Shown here: positions 34,682-43,971 of the stretch, one piece after another
How positions within the stretch are numbered: the first letter of the stretch is position 1
How the letters are laid out: each line of letters begins with the position of its first letter
DNA from: Pseudomonas fluorescens
Lineage (GTDB): Bacteria; Pseudomonadota; Gammaproteobacteria; Pseudomonadales; Pseudomonadaceae
Direction of reading: 5' to 3'
NCBI RefSeq assembly: GCF_002022275.1
Contig: NZ_MSDF01000025.1
Coordinates: 72,775 to 136,774 of the forward strand
DNA length: 64,000 bases
Notes under the pieces: model-generated
The model's database searches: none
The model's input: the letters and a program-made list of their open reading frames with translations, nothing else
What the model was told of the DNA's origin: nothing
Made by a program: the position numbers and the translations under genes

Positions 34682-35851
34682 ATGACCGCCGCCTGCCTGA
34701 TGTCCACCTATCAACCCTCGGCCCTGAGTTTTACCCGCGGCCTGGGCACGCGCCTGTGGGACCAGCAGGGCCGCGAATACCTCGACGCGGTGGCCGGTGT
34801 GGCGGTGACCAATGTCGGCCACTCCCACCCGAAACTGGTGGCCGCCATCAGCGAGCAGGCAGGGTTGCTGCTGCACACCTCCAACCTTTACAACATCGGC
34901 TGGCAACAACAGCTGGCGCAGCGCTTGGCCCAGCTGTCAGGCCTGGACCGTGCGTTCTTCAATAACTCCGGTGCAGAAGCCAACGAAACCGCACTGAAAC
35001 TCGCCCGGCTGCATGGCTGGAAAAAGGGCATCGAAGAGCCCTTGGTGGTGGTGATGGAAAACGCCTTTCACGGTCGCACCCTTGGCACCATGGCGGCCAG
35101 TGACGGGCCTTCGGTGCGCTTGGGGTTCCAACGTTTGCCGGGGGATTTCGTCAAGGTGCGCTTTGGTGATCTGGTCGCGCTGGAGGCCATCACCCAAGAG
35201 TTCGGCCCGCGCATTGCGGCTGTGTTGCTGGAGCCGATTCAAGGCGAAAGCGGCGTGCTGCCGGCGCCGCCCGGTTATCTGAAAGCGCTGCGCGAACACT
35301 GCACGCGCCATGGCTGGCTGATGATGCTCGATGAAATCCAGACCGGCATCGGCCGCACCGGCACCTGGTTTGCCTTCCAGCACGAAGGCATCGTGCCGGA
35401 CGTGATGACCCTGGCCAAAGGCCTCGGTAACGGCGTGCCAATCGGCGCTTGCCTGGCCCGCGCCGCCGTCGCGCAAATGTTCACCCCGGGCAGCCACGGC
35501 AGCACCTTCGGTGGCAACCCGCTGGCCTGCCGCGTAGGCTGCACCGTGCTGGACATTATTGAGGAGCAGGGTTTGCTGCAGAACGCTGCGCAACAAGGTG
35601 CGCGCTTGCTGGCACGGTTGCGGATGGAGTTGGATGAGCACCCACAGGTCGTTGCGATTCGCGGCCAGGGCCTGATGATCGGCATTGAACTGGCCAGCCC
35701 TTACCGCGACCTGGCCCAGCGGGCTGCGCAGGAGCATGGGCTGCTGATCAATGTGACCCGGGGCAAGATCATCCGCCTGCTGCCGCCGCTGACGCTGGAT
35801 GGCAAGGAGGTCGAAATGATCGTGCGCGCCATCACCCGTTTACTGGATTGA
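34682..35851 (+). CDS. Class III PLP aminotransferase, acetylornithine type
   Basis: The 389-residue enzyme has the ArgD/AstC layout: NSGAEANETALKLAR (PLP phosphate site), AFHGRTLGTM, the LDEIQTGIGRTG aspartate segment, and the PLP lysine in TLAKGLGNGVPIGA. ArgD converts acetylglutamate semialdehyde to acetylornithine in arginine synthesis; close relatives act on succinylornithine or other omega-amino acids. It is monocistronic and next to a divergent LysR gene, not in an arginine operon, so it may be a second, inducible aminotransferase rather than the main ArgD. Confidence 0.8.
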   Translation: MTAACLMSTYQPSALSFTRGLGTRLWDQQGREYLDAVAGVAVTNVGHSHPKLVAAISEQAGLLLHTSNLYNIGWQQQLAQRLAQLSGLDRAFFNNSGAEANETALKLARLHGWKKGIEEPLVVVMENAFHGRTLGTMAASDGPSVRLGFQRLPGDFVKVRFGDLVALEAITQEFGPRIAAVLLEPIQGESGVLPAPPGYLKALREHCTRHGWLMMLDEIQTGIGRTGTWFAFQHEGIVPDVMTLAKGLGNGVPIGACLARAAVAQMFTPGSHGSTFGGNPLACRVGCTVLDIIEEQGLLQNAAQQGARLLARLRMELDEHPQVVAIRGQGLMIGIELASPYRDLAQRAAQEHGLLINVTRGKIIRLLPPLTLDGKEVEMIVRAITRLLD

Positions 35852-35864
35852 AACCCGATCAAAA

Positions 35865-35954
35865 TGTGGGAGCGGGCTTGCTCGCGAAAGCGGTGTGTCA
35901 GTCACCAGATGAATTGACTGATCTACCGCCTTCGCGAGCAAGCCCGCTCCCACA
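35865..35954. repeat. REP palindrome pair, GCGGGCTTGCTCGCGAA subtype
   Basis: TGTGGGAGCGGGCTTGCTCG and its complement face each other between the aminotransferase and the convergent punR. Same subtype as the copy at 2663. Confidence 0.9.
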
Positions 35955-35971
35955 GGGGATCTTCATCGCCC

Positions 35972-36886
35972 TCAAAGGCCAGGCCCATTCAGCCATTCCT
36001 GGTTCATCGTTTCCGTATCCCCCAGGTACTCCAGCAACCACGTCATGGCCGGCGACAGCTTGTTCTGCGCCCACGCCACACATGAGGGGCTGGCCGGAAA
36101 CGGCCGGCTCAGTTGCAGCGCCACCAACTCCCCACGCTCAATCCACGGCAACACCTGATGCGCCGGGGCCATGCCCACACACAAACCATCGCGCAAACAA
36201 TCGATCGCCGAGGCCCAGTTGGGCACCACCAGCCTTCGCTGGTTATCCAGCGTCCAGGTGTCGCGCTTGGGCAGGTTGCGCGAGGTGTCAGTCATGCACA
36301 GGGACGCGAACGGGCGCAGTTGATCGTCGTTGAGCAAACCCTCCAGCGCCGCCAGCGGATGTTTCGCGCTGACCACACACATCCAGTTCAGCAAGCCCAT
36401 GTCGCGAAAGGTGAAATGGCTGGCCACCGGCACCGCGCTGGTGGCGCCGATCACGATGTCGGTGCGCTCGTCAGCCAGCGCATCCCACACGCCGTTGTAC
36501 ACCTCGTACTCCAGCAACAATTCCACCTCGGGAAACTGTCGGTAGAAATCCAGCACCAACTGGCGGCAGCGCTGGGGCTTGACGATGGAGTCCACCGCGA
36601 CCTTGAGCTGGCCACTCCAGCCATTCGCCACCTGCTGGCATAAGCGCCGGGTCCCGAGCATCTTTTTCATCACCCCACGGGCTTCGTCTATAAATAGACG
36701 ACCAGCCGGTGTCAGCTCGACGTCGCGATGCCGGCGCACAAACAGCGGCACGGCTAGCCATTCCTCGATCTGACGCACGGTGTAGCTGATGGCCGACGGT
36801 ACGCGGTGCAATTCCTGGGCGGCGGCGCTGAAGCTGCCGTGGCGTGCCACCGCATCGACCACATCCAGGGAGTATTCTGACCACAT
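35972..36886 (-). CDS. punR: LysR family regulator PunR (YdhB type)
   Basis: The 304-residue protein begins MWSEYSLDVVDAVARHGSFS and is very close to the E. coli PunR/YdhB N-terminus as I recall it. PunR activates punC in response to purine nucleosides. The ATG at 36886 has GAAGG upstream, while a TTG five codons earlier lies in that ribosome site. The MFS gene punC is divergent (122-bp gap), the same pairing as in E. coli, which makes the call strong. Confidence 0.8.
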   Translation of the reverse strand: MWSEYSLDVVDAVARHGSFSAAAQELHRVPSAISYTVRQIEEWLAVPLFVRRHRDVELTPAGRLFIDEARGVMKKMLGTRRLCQQVANGWSGQLKVAVDSIVKPQRCRQLVLDFYRQFPEVELLLEYEVYNGVWDALADERTDIVIGATSAVPVASHFTFRDMGLLNWMCVVSAKHPLAALEGLLNDDQLRPFASLCMTDTSRNLPKRDTWTLDNQRRLVVPNWASAIDCLRDGLCVGMAPAHQVLPWIERGELVALQLSRPFPASPSCVAWAQNKLSPAMTWLLEYLGDTETMNQEWLNGPGL

Positions 36887-37008
36887 GGTGGTTGCCTTCA
36901 AAAAATTTGATAAGAGTGTCCAATTATTATCGCTTCACACCCGTGCTGTCAGCTTCATAATGGGCGGCAGTCAGCAAATAGTTTGATGGCAGTTTCTACA
37001 AGGCTTCA

Positions 37009-38199
37009 ATGAAAAATTCTTTTGGTTTCACCTGGTACCTGGCGGGGCTGAGCATGCTCGGTTATCTCGCCATGGACATGTACTTGCCGGCGTTCGGCGC
37101 CATGGGCGAGCAGTTGCACATTGGCGCGGGCGCGGTGGGCGCCAGCTTGAGTATTTTCCTCGCAGGTTTCGCCGTGGGGCAGTTGTTGTGGGGCCCGTTG
37201 TCCGACCGGCTGGGGCGCAAGCCGATTTTGCTCACGGGCCTGAGCCTGTTTGTGTTGGGCTGCCTGGGCATGTTCTGGGTCGAGACTGCGCCGCAATTAT
37301 TGGCGTTGCGCTTTATACAGGCGATTGGCGTGTGTTCCGCCGCCGTGAGTTGGCAGGCGCTGGTAATCGACCGTTACCCGGCCGACAAGGCGCACCGCGT
37401 GTTCGCCAGCATCATGCCGCTCATGTCGCTGTCGCCCGCGTTGGCGCCGCTGTTGGGCGCGATGGTGTTGAATCACTTCGGCTGGCAGGCGATCTTCGGT
37501 GTGTTGCTGGGGGTGTCGCTGCTGTTGCTGTTGCCGACATTGTTCCTGCGCTCCGTGCCGAAACGCCTGACGACAGAAAGCGAACCCGCACGCCTCGGTT
37601 ACGGCCAACTGCTGACGTCTCGCGTGTTCACCGGCAACGTCATGATCTTCGCGGCATGCTCCGCGAGCTTTTTTGCCTGGCTGACCGCTTCGCCGTTCAT
37701 TCTGGGGGATATGGGTTACAGCCCGAATGACATCGGCTTGAGTTACGTGCTGCCGACGTTGGCTTTTTTGGTCGGTGGTTACAGTTGCCGCAGCGCGTTG
37801 CAGCACTATCAGGGCAAAACCCTGCTGCCGTGGTTGCTGGTGGCCTACTGCATCAGCATGGTGGCCTTGTACGTCGTCGCCACCTTGACGGTGCCGACCC
37901 TGACCACCTTGCTGATTCCGTTCTGCCTGATGGCGCTGGTCAACGGTGCGAGTTACCCCATCGTGGTGGCGAATGCGCTGATGCCTTTTGCGGAAAATTC
38001 CGGCAAGGCGGCGGCGTTGCAGAACACCCTGCAATTGGGTTTGTGCTTTCTCGCCAGTTTGCTGGTGTCGTCGATGATCGAGCAGCCGCTGCTGATCACC
38101 GTGATTGTGATGCTGGCGACCGCGCCGCTGGCGGTGTTGGGTTATTGGCTGGCGCGGCCGAAAGCTGATAATTCGGAACTTGCAAACGCCTCAAGTTGA
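37009..38199 (+). CDS. punC: MFS purine nucleoside transporter PunC (YdhC type)
   Basis: The 396-residue inner-membrane protein has 12 hydrophobic segments and Bcr/CflA-type DHA1 motifs: LGYLAMDMYLPAF in TM1, WGPLSDRLGRKPILL between TM2 and TM3, and RFIQAIGVCSAAVSWQALV in TM4. E. coli PunC imports purine nucleosides. Identity is inferred from divergent punR and overall similarity; a drug-efflux role of the Bcr type is the alternative. The nearby Tsx channel and NCS2 permease genes fit purine uptake. Confidence 0.8.
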   Translation: MKNSFGFTWYLAGLSMLGYLAMDMYLPAFGAMGEQLHIGAGAVGASLSIFLAGFAVGQLLWGPLSDRLGRKPILLTGLSLFVLGCLGMFWVETAPQLLALRFIQAIGVCSAAVSWQALVIDRYPADKAHRVFASIMPLMSLSPALAPLLGAMVLNHFGWQAIFGVLLGVSLLLLLPTLFLRSVPKRLTTESEPARLGYGQLLTSRVFTGNVMIFAACSASFFAWLTASPFILGDMGYSPNDIGLSYVLPTLAFLVGGYSCRSALQHYQGKTLLPWLLVAYCISMVALYVVATLTVPTLTTLLIPFCLMALVNGASYPIVVANALMPFAENSGKAAALQNTLQLGLCFLASLLVSSMIEQPLLITVIVMLATAPLAVLGYWLARPKADNSELANASS

Positions 38200-38212
38200 A
38201 AGGCGGTCCAAA

Positions 38213-38284
38213 TGTGGGAGCTGGCTTGCCTGCGATGGCATTGGTGAATTCTCCGCCGCTATCGCAGGCAAGCCAGCTCCCACC
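38213..38284. repeat. REP palindrome pair, GCTGGCTTGCCTGCGAT subtype
   Basis: Arms TGTGGGAGCTGGCTTGCCTG and GCAGGCAAGCCAGCTCCCAC are separated by about 32 nt, between the convergent punC and the Tsx-like gene. Confidence 0.9.
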
Positions 38285-38310
38285 TTTTTTGAATTGGGTT
38301 TCTTCAGGGG

Positions 38311-39144
38311 TCAAAAGGTGACTTCCATGTTCACCGTCGGCGTGGAAGTCCGGGTGCCCCTGCCTCCGTCCACACCGAACTTGTTGTGCCAGTACTCATA
38401 ACCCACCCCCAGATACAGGTTCGGCTTGACGCTTTTGCCCGGCCGCACCGCCACCATCAGCGCGGTACGCATCAAGGCTTCCGGCGCGGTGTCGCGGCCA
38501 TGGTAATCCTCGCCTTTCTCGCCGACGTAATTGATAAAGCCCTGGAATTTCGCCGCATGGTTGGCGATTTCAAACGGGCGCATCCAGGTCAGGTTAACCA
38601 TGTAGGTATCGTCGAAGGTGTGGTTCGACTCCTGCGCGCCGGGGATGCCGGTGTGGTTCTTTTCCTTGTAGTACATCAGGCTCAGGTCCAGTACGCCGAC
38701 GGTGTTGAACTTCAAGGTCGGGCCGATCACCAGGGCGCGCTTTTTGGCGGATGCGAAGTTGTTGTTGCGGTTGGCATCAAAGCCCAGGGTCAGCGCGTAA
38801 TCCTTGATCAGGCCGGTGCCGAGCGGCACATCGAACAGGCGGGAGGCGTACAACTGGTGCCGGTAGACGGCATACACCTCACTGCCACCGTGGTCGGTGC
38901 CCTTGCGCGGGTCACTGCTGTCGGACAGGAATACATCGAGGTTCAGGTAATTGCTGCCGTACCGGTAACCGCTGGCATGGGTGAAGCTGTAGATGCGCTT
39001 GCTGAAGTCGTCGGGGTTATTCGGATTGGTAAAGTGCTGGCCGTAGCGAAATCCTACGCTGTTGTTCATCCATTCCACGGCGACGGCCTCCCCGCCGCCG
39101 AGCAGTGAGAGGAATACGGTTGCGCCGTGCAGTGCCTTTTTCAT
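38311..39144 (-). CDS. Tsx-type nucleoside-specific outer-membrane channel
   Basis: The 277-residue protein has a signal peptide (KKALHGATVFLSLLGGGEAVA), then the beta-strand pattern of the Tsx/OmpK channel family: SVGFRYGQHFTNP, YLNLDVFLSDSSDPRKG, GSEVYAVYRHQL, and a terminal strand ending VNMEVTF with C-terminal phenylalanine as needed for BAM assembly. Tsx lets nucleosides cross the outer membrane. The ATG at 39144 has AAAGGAATAA upstream. With punC and the NCS2 permease nearby it suggests a shared role in nucleoside or base uptake. Confidence 0.85.
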   Translation of the reverse strand: MKKALHGATVFLSLLGGGEAVAVEWMNNSVGFRYGQHFTNPNNPDDFSKRIYSFTHASGYRYGSNYLNLDVFLSDSSDPRKGTDHGGSEVYAVYRHQLYASRLFDVPLGTGLIKDYALTLGFDANRNNNFASAKKRALVIGPTLKFNTVGVLDLSLMYYKEKNHTGIPGAQESNHTFDDTYMVNLTWMRPFEIANHAAKFQGFINYVGEKGEDYHGRDTAPEALMRTALMVAVRPGKSVKPNLYLGVGYEYWHNKFGVDGGRGTRTSTPTVNMEVTF

Positions 39145-39286
39145 TATTTTTATTCCTTTGGCGTTTGGCTCATCGCGACCTTGCAGGGTCGCCGGGCGCA
39201 GTATCAGCACAAGCCGCAGGGCCGCCAAAGAACAGAATCTCGCCTGGGCCGATGCCGAATCGGCAGCACGGGGCTTGCCTTTTGAG

Positions 39287-40234
39287 TCAGGAAATACGCG
39301 GCGGTGCGGGCATTTCTTCGCGTTCACGCAGGGCAATTTCTTCGCCCAATAAATGCGCCAGGGCTTGCACTGCCACGGGCAGGTCGCGGTCTTTGCGGGC
39401 GTACACGCCGAGGTCGCTGAAGACTCCGCCCTGGTCACTCAACGGGATATGCAGCAGTTCGCCTCGGGCCAGGTCGGCCTCAATGCCGATGCGCGTCTGG
39501 AAAGCGATGCCCAATTGCTGGCGGGCCAGCTGACGTGCCAACTCCATGGAATTGCTCTGCAACAGTGGCTTATGGGGCGCCGCGCGTTTGTGCAGCGGCG
39601 CGATCAGGTGATGCACCGAGAGCTCGCTCTTGGCCTGGATCACCCCGTGTTCGCAACACTGCGAGTAGCTGACGCGGGCCTCACCGGCCAACGGATGCTC
39701 GGGCGACATCAGTGCGCCCAAGCGGAAATGGCCGACACACAATTGGCTGATTTCGCTGCTGCGCGGTAAGGCAAACGCCAGCCCCAAATCCGCCTGCCCA
39801 TGGATCACCGCCCCGGGAATCGACTGCGAACCTTGCACCGTGACGCCAATCGTCACCTTGGGATAGCGCTGGCGCATGCGCTTGAGGGCGGCGGGCAGCA
39901 GTTCGACGGCGGCGCCTTCCACCGTGGCGATTTCCACGTGGCCGGTCTGCACGCCGTGCAAACCATCCAGTTCACCGCGCACCCGTTCCACATCCTGCAG
40001 CAACAGTGTGATGTGGCGGGTGAGGATCTCGCCGGCGGCCGTCACCCGCAAGCCGCCGGGCAGCCGGTCGAACAGCGCGGTGCCCATCTCGTCTTCCAGT
40101 TTGAGGATTTGCCGGTTTACCGCAGACGACGCCACGTTCAGGCGCCGCGCGGCTTCGCGGATCGAGTGGCAGCGCCGCACCATGTCGAAGTAGTAGATAG
40201 CCGGGGCATGAATGCGCAGCTTGCGGTTGAGCAT
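39287..40234 (-). CDS. LysR family transcriptional regulator
   Basis: The 315-residue protein has a winged helix (YYFDMVRRCHSIREAARRLN, then VASSAVNRQILKLEDEMG) and a LysR-type effector domain. It is divergent from the NCS2 permease gene (173-bp gap) and probably controls it; the ligand may be a purine such as xanthine or urate. Similar regulators lie next to purine permease genes in other proteobacteria. Its C-terminus is rich in Glu/Arg. Confidence 0.8.
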   Translation of the reverse strand: MLNRKLRIHAPAIYYFDMVRRCHSIREAARRLNVASSAVNRQILKLEDEMGTALFDRLPGGLRVTAAGEILTRHITLLLQDVERVRGELDGLHGVQTGHVEIATVEGAAVELLPAALKRMRQRYPKVTIGVTVQGSQSIPGAVIHGQADLGLAFALPRSSEISQLCVGHFRLGALMSPEHPLAGEARVSYSQCCEHGVIQAKSELSVHHLIAPLHKRAAPHKPLLQSNSMELARQLARQQLGIAFQTRIGIEADLARGELLHIPLSDQGGVFSDLGVYARKDRDLPVAVQALAHLLGEEIALREREEMPAPPRIS

Positions 40235-40407
40235 TTTTTTTCAGGTCCTTTTGCGTAGGGCTTCAAGCCACGGGGCAGGGCGGCTGAATGGTTTTTTGTA
40301 ACGCGCTGTCGTAGTTATTGTGAGAATGATTGTATACAACTCTATGGACATCCCGGCTTTCCTTTGCATACAGTGAGTGCACAACAAAAACAGAGAACCC
40401 CCTCACC

Positions 40408-41910
40408 ATGACTATCCCGAAGGCGTCACCGCAGCGGCCAGAAGATGAGAATCTCGGCGTCGCCGCCAACATGGCTTACGGCCTGCAGCATGTGCTTACC
40501 ATGTACGGCGGCATCGTCGCGGTACCCTTGATCGTTGGTCAGGCGGCCGGTTTGTCGCCGGCGGACATCGGCTTGCTGATCGCCGCGTCGCTGTTTGCCG
40601 GTGGCCTGGCGACCCTGTTGCAAACCCTCGGCCTGCCGTTTTTTGGCTGCCAGTTGCCGCTGGTGCAGGGCGTGTCGTTTGCCGGCGTGGCCACCATGGT
40701 GGCGATTGTCGGCAGTGATGGCGCCGGTGGCGTGCCGGCGATTCTCGGGGCGGTGATGGCCGCGTCGTTTATCGGCTTGTTGATCACGCCAGTGTTCTCC
40801 CGCATCACCAAGTTTTTCCCGCCGCTGGTAACCGGCATCGTGATCACGACCATTGGCCTCACACTGATGCCTGTGGCAGCGCGCTGGGCCATGGGCGGTA
40901 ACAGCCGCGCGGCGGATTTCGGCAGCATGTCGAATATCGGCCTGGCCGCGCTGACCCTGGTGCTGGTGTTGCTGCTGAGCAAGATTGGCAGCGCGACCAT
41001 TTCACGCCTGTCTATCCTGCTGGCGATGGTAATCGGCACCGTGATCGCGGTGTTCCTGGGCATGGCTGACTTCTCCAGCGTTACCCAGGGGCCGATGTTC
41101 GGTTTCCCTGCACCATTCCATTTCGGCATGCCAACCTTTCACCTGGCAGCGATCATTTCCATGTGCATCGTGGTGATGGTGACGCTGGTGGAGACCTCGG
41201 CGGACATTCTGGCAGTGGGCGAAATCATCGACACCAAAGTCGACTCAAAACGCCTGGGTAATGGCTTGCGTGCCGACATGCTGTCGAGCATGTTTGCGCC
41301 GATCTTCGGTTCATTCACCCAAAGCGCCTTTGCCCAGAACGTGGGTCTGGTGGCGGTCACGGGTGTGAAGAGTCGCTTCGTAGTGGCCACCGGCGGGGTG
41401 TTTCTGGTGGTGCTTGGCCTGCTGCCGTTCATGGGCCGGGTGATTGCGGCGGTGCCGACGTCCGTATTGGGCGGGGCGGGAATCGTGCTGTTCGGCACCG
41501 TGGCGGCGAGTGGTATTCGCACGCTGTCCAAGGTGGATTACCGCAACAACATGAACCTGATTATCGTCGCCACTTCCATAGGTTTTGGCATGATCCCCAT
41601 TGCGGCGCCAAACTTCTATGACCACTTCCCGACCTGGTTTGCGACCATTTTCCACTCGGGTATCAGTTCGTCGGCGATCATGGCGATTCTGCTGAACCTG
41701 GCGTTCAACCACTTCACCGCGGGTAACTCGGACCAGCAGTCGGTGTTTGTGGCGGGGACCGAGCGCAGTTTGTGCTTCCAGGACGTGGCCGCGTTGCGCG
41801 ATGGGGATTATTTCCGTGCCGGCAAGTTGTTTGATGCCCAGGACAAGGAGATTCCGTTGGTGGCAGAGGTGCCCAGGAAAGCCCCAAAGCCTGAGACCAC
41901 TGAGGTCTAA
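40408..41910 (+). CDS. NCS2 family nucleobase (xanthine/urate) permease
   Basis: The 500-residue inner-membrane protein has 12-14 hydrophobic segments and the nucleobase-ascorbate transporter motif QNVGLVAVTG, with the AYGLQHVLTMYGG start. NCS2 members of this branch take up xanthine, uric acid or uracil by proton symport. The NAT motif pattern and the LysR setting favour a purine. The ATG at 40408 is used because the residues MTIPKASPQRPEDENLG lead directly into TM1. A soluble charged tail follows the last segment. Confidence 0.87.
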   Translation: MTIPKASPQRPEDENLGVAANMAYGLQHVLTMYGGIVAVPLIVGQAAGLSPADIGLLIAASLFAGGLATLLQTLGLPFFGCQLPLVQGVSFAGVATMVAIVGSDGAGGVPAILGAVMAASFIGLLITPVFSRITKFFPPLVTGIVITTIGLTLMPVAARWAMGGNSRAADFGSMSNIGLAALTLVLVLLLSKIGSATISRLSILLAMVIGTVIAVFLGMADFSSVTQGPMFGFPAPFHFGMPTFHLAAIISMCIVVMVTLVETSADILAVGEIIDTKVDSKRLGNGLRADMLSSMFAPIFGSFTQSAFAQNVGLVAVTGVKSRFVVATGGVFLVVLGLLPFMGRVIAAVPTSVLGGAGIVLFGTVAASGIRTLSKVDYRNNMNLIIVATSIGFGMIPIAAPNFYDHFPTWFATIFHSGISSSAIMAILLNLAFNHFTAGNSDQQSVFVAGTERSLCFQDVAALRDGDYFRAGKLFDAQDKEIPLVAEVPRKAPKPETTEV

Positions 41911-41928
41911 CGCCGAGCTCAGGACTAA

Positions 41929-41990
41929 TGTGGGAGCTGGCTTGCCTGCGATGGCGGCGGTGAATTGAGCACCGCAATCGCAGGCAACCC
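41929..41990. repeat. Degenerate REP pair
   Basis: The left arm TGTGGGAGCTGGCTTGCCTG is intact; the right arm has lost its end (GCAGGCAACCCACCATGC). It lies between the permease and the convergent S33 peptidase. Confidence 0.75.
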
Positions 41991-41998
41991 ACCATGCG

Positions 41999-42931
41999 TT
42001 AACCCGCCTTCAACGCTTTGCGCGGCACTGAACACGCCTCATCCAAAAACTTCACCACTGTCCCCATGCACGCCTGGCGTTCTTCCACGTGGGGCATGTG
42101 GCTGGAGTCTTCAAACAGCGCCCAGCGCACATCCGCGATTTCATCCAGGAACGGCTTGACCACCAACGGGGTGGCCTCATCATGCCGACCGGAAATCACC
42201 AGCGTCGGCACATTGATCGCCGACAAGCGGCCAATCACATTCCAGTCTTTCAAGCTGCCGATCACGTGGAATTCGGTCGGGCCGCTCATGGCGTGGTACA
42301 CCGTCGGGTCCGAGTCCACTTGGGCGAAGGTGCGCGCCACTTCCTCCGGCCAGGGGTTGACCCGGCATACGTGCTGGTCATAGAAGATCCGCGAGGCGGC
42401 AAGGTATTCGGGGTTCTGGTAGTCGCCGGTTTCTTCATATTTGAGCAGCGTTTCATGCACGCCTTCGGGCAACAACTTGCGCAGGCGGTTGGCTTCGCTG
42501 ACCCAAGTGCGCATGCAGGTGGGCGAGTTGGCCGGGATAAACGCGCGCAGGCCCTTGGGTTGCAAAATCGCGTGCTCGCTGCCGAGCATGCCGCCCCAGG
42601 ATTGCCCGAGGATCGCGTAGTTATCGCTGATTTGCAGGTGGTCCAGCAGGTTGTTCAGCTCTTCGAGGAACAGGCTGACGGTCCAGAAGGACGGGTCTTT
42701 ATCCGGCAGATGCGTGGAGCGGCCGTTGCCCAGTTGATCGTAATGAATCACCGCATGCCCGCTGGCGGCAACGTCCTTGAAGGCGTCGACGTAGTCATGG
42801 GTGCAGCCAGGGCCGCCGTGGATGATCACCAAGGGTGTACGACCGGTGGTCAGGTCGCCGGTCACGCGGTACCAGGTCTGATAAGCGCCAAAGGCCGCGT
42901 AGCCTTCGCGGATTGTTTCGATGAATTCCAT
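41999..42931 (-). CDS. S33 family proline iminopeptidase / amino acid amidase
   Basis: The 310-residue alpha/beta hydrolase has the oxyanion HGGPGCTHDY, the nucleophile elbow GQSWGG, an acid in SGRHDEATP and the catalytic histidine in EDSSHMPHVE. The family releases N-terminal proline or cleaves amino-acid amides in the cytoplasm. It is one of two S33 peptidases flanking the LuxR solo at 43024; the other is PipA. There is no signal peptide. The two are clear paralogues (same spacing of NLKDWN/SLKDWN and the HVCR box). Confidence 0.85.
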   Translation of the reverse strand: MEFIETIREGYAAFGAYQTWYRVTGDLTTGRTPLVIIHGGPGCTHDYVDAFKDVAASGHAVIHYDQLGNGRSTHLPDKDPSFWTVSLFLEELNNLLDHLQISDNYAILGQSWGGMLGSEHAILQPKGLRAFIPANSPTCMRTWVSEANRLRKLLPEGVHETLLKYEETGDYQNPEYLAASRIFYDQHVCRVNPWPEEVARTFAQVDSDPTVYHAMSGPTEFHVIGSLKDWNVIGRLSAINVPTLVISGRHDEATPLVVKPFLDEIADVRWALFEDSSHMPHVEERQACMGTVVKFLDEACSVPRKALKAG

Positions 42932-43023
42932 TTCCTGCCCTGCTCTGAAAAAAGGATCAGGGACACGATAATCGGCGCGGGAAATTTAAGTAACTAGCAA
43001 AACAGCTAGGTTTTGCCGAGCGG

Positions 43024-43788
43024 TCAGTCTTCCAACAGGCGGTAATGAGTGGCACGCACCACCGCCTGTACACGGTTCTTGGCGCCGAGTTTGTGCATCG
43101 CCGAGGCCAAATGCAGGGTGACGACCGCCAGCGAACGGCTCAATTGCGTGGCGATTTCGGCGGCGGTCAGGCCGTCGGCGGCCCATTTCAGGCATTCGCG
43201 CTCACGTTTGGTCAGATGAATATGAGGGTAAGTGCGCAGCTCTTTGCTGAATAACGGGTAGGCCGCTTCCTGCAATGCGTGGGTAATCAGGCTGAAATCG
43301 GCCAGCGTTTGTTGCGCGTCCTTCAGCACCGCGTGCGTCTTGCCGGTGCGCAACCCGGTTAGTGAAGCGAAGCCACCCCGAGGCAGGTGAATCGGCACGC
43401 TGACGCCGCAGGTCAGCTGGCGTTCATGCAGATAAGAGGAAACCGGCGCGTGGCAAGGGTCGATGATCTTTTGCAGCGCGGTCTCGGCCTTCGCCTCGTA
43501 AGACCACACGAAGGGCGACACCGTGCTCAGCGCCAGATGTTGTACCGGGTCGATCTGGTAGAAACCTTCGCTGCACCACAAGGCATGCCAGTCGGCAGGC
43601 GTGTTACGCAATTCCAGGACTGAGGGGGTAATGAGGGCGCCGTCATGGTCGATCGGCACCGGGGTGTAGTCATACACCAGCGCATCGAAGCCCAACTGCT
43701 GGGCGAGGATAAACGTGTTGTCCATCTGCTCATCCAGGCTCCTGCCCGGCATGAGTCGATTATTGAAGGCAGCTAGCTTGGCCAGCAT
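43024..43788 (-). CDS. pipR: LuxR solo of the plant-responsive PipR/PsoR/OryR type
   Basis: The 254-residue protein has an autoinducer-binding domain (residues 1-165) and a LuxR helix-turn-helix (TKRERECLKWAADGLTAAEI). In the ligand pocket the WxxxY pair of AHL receptors reads WHALW, with Trp in place of Tyr61, and DPV (D70/P71) is kept; the Tyr61-to-Trp change marks the plant-compound subfamily. No luxI is near. It is flanked by pip-type S33 peptidase genes and a peptide ABC importer, exactly the PipR setting, where ethanolamine-derived plant compounds are the signal. ATG 43788 has GGGAGCGG upstream; ATG 43809 is the alternative. Confidence 0.85.
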   Translation of the reverse strand: MLAKLAAFNNRLMPGRSLDEQMDNTFILAQQLGFDALVYDYTPVPIDHDGALITPSVLELRNTPADWHALWCSEGFYQIDPVQHLALSTVSPFVWSYEAKAETALQKIIDPCHAPVSSYLHERQLTCGVSVPIHLPRGGFASLTGLRTGKTHAVLKDAQQTLADFSLITHALQEAAYPLFSKELRTYPHIHLTKRERECLKWAADGLTAAEIATQLSRSLAVVTLHLASAMHKLGAKNRVQAVVRATHYRLLED

Positions 43789-43868
43789 CCGTTCCGCTCC
43801 CGAATTCATTTGAATCTCGACATGCTGCAAGTAGAATGCCACGCCCCGGCGAAGGACTGCCAGGCCAA

Positions 43869-43888
43869 ACCTATAAGAAATACCAGGT
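43869..43888. promoter_or_regulatory. Lux-box-like operator before pipA
   Basis: ACCTATAAGAAATACCAGGT is a 20-bp element with ACCT/AGGT ends, the size and end bases of lux boxes, 84 bp before the pipA ATG and 81 bp before the pipR start. It is the only such element seen in this divergent region and is a good candidate for PipR binding. The centre is not symmetric. Confidence 0.5.
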
Positions 43889-43971
43889 TATGGACGCGCG
43901 GCATCCTCGGTAGTGTTGGCCTGATAAACGGCCGCTACCTGCCAGGCCGATACAACACAAGGAATGTATGC

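Noticed and set aside
43810..43971. 54-codon extension before PipA
   Set aside because: It runs through the lux-box region and lacks homology; ATG 43972 has AAGGA at proper distance.
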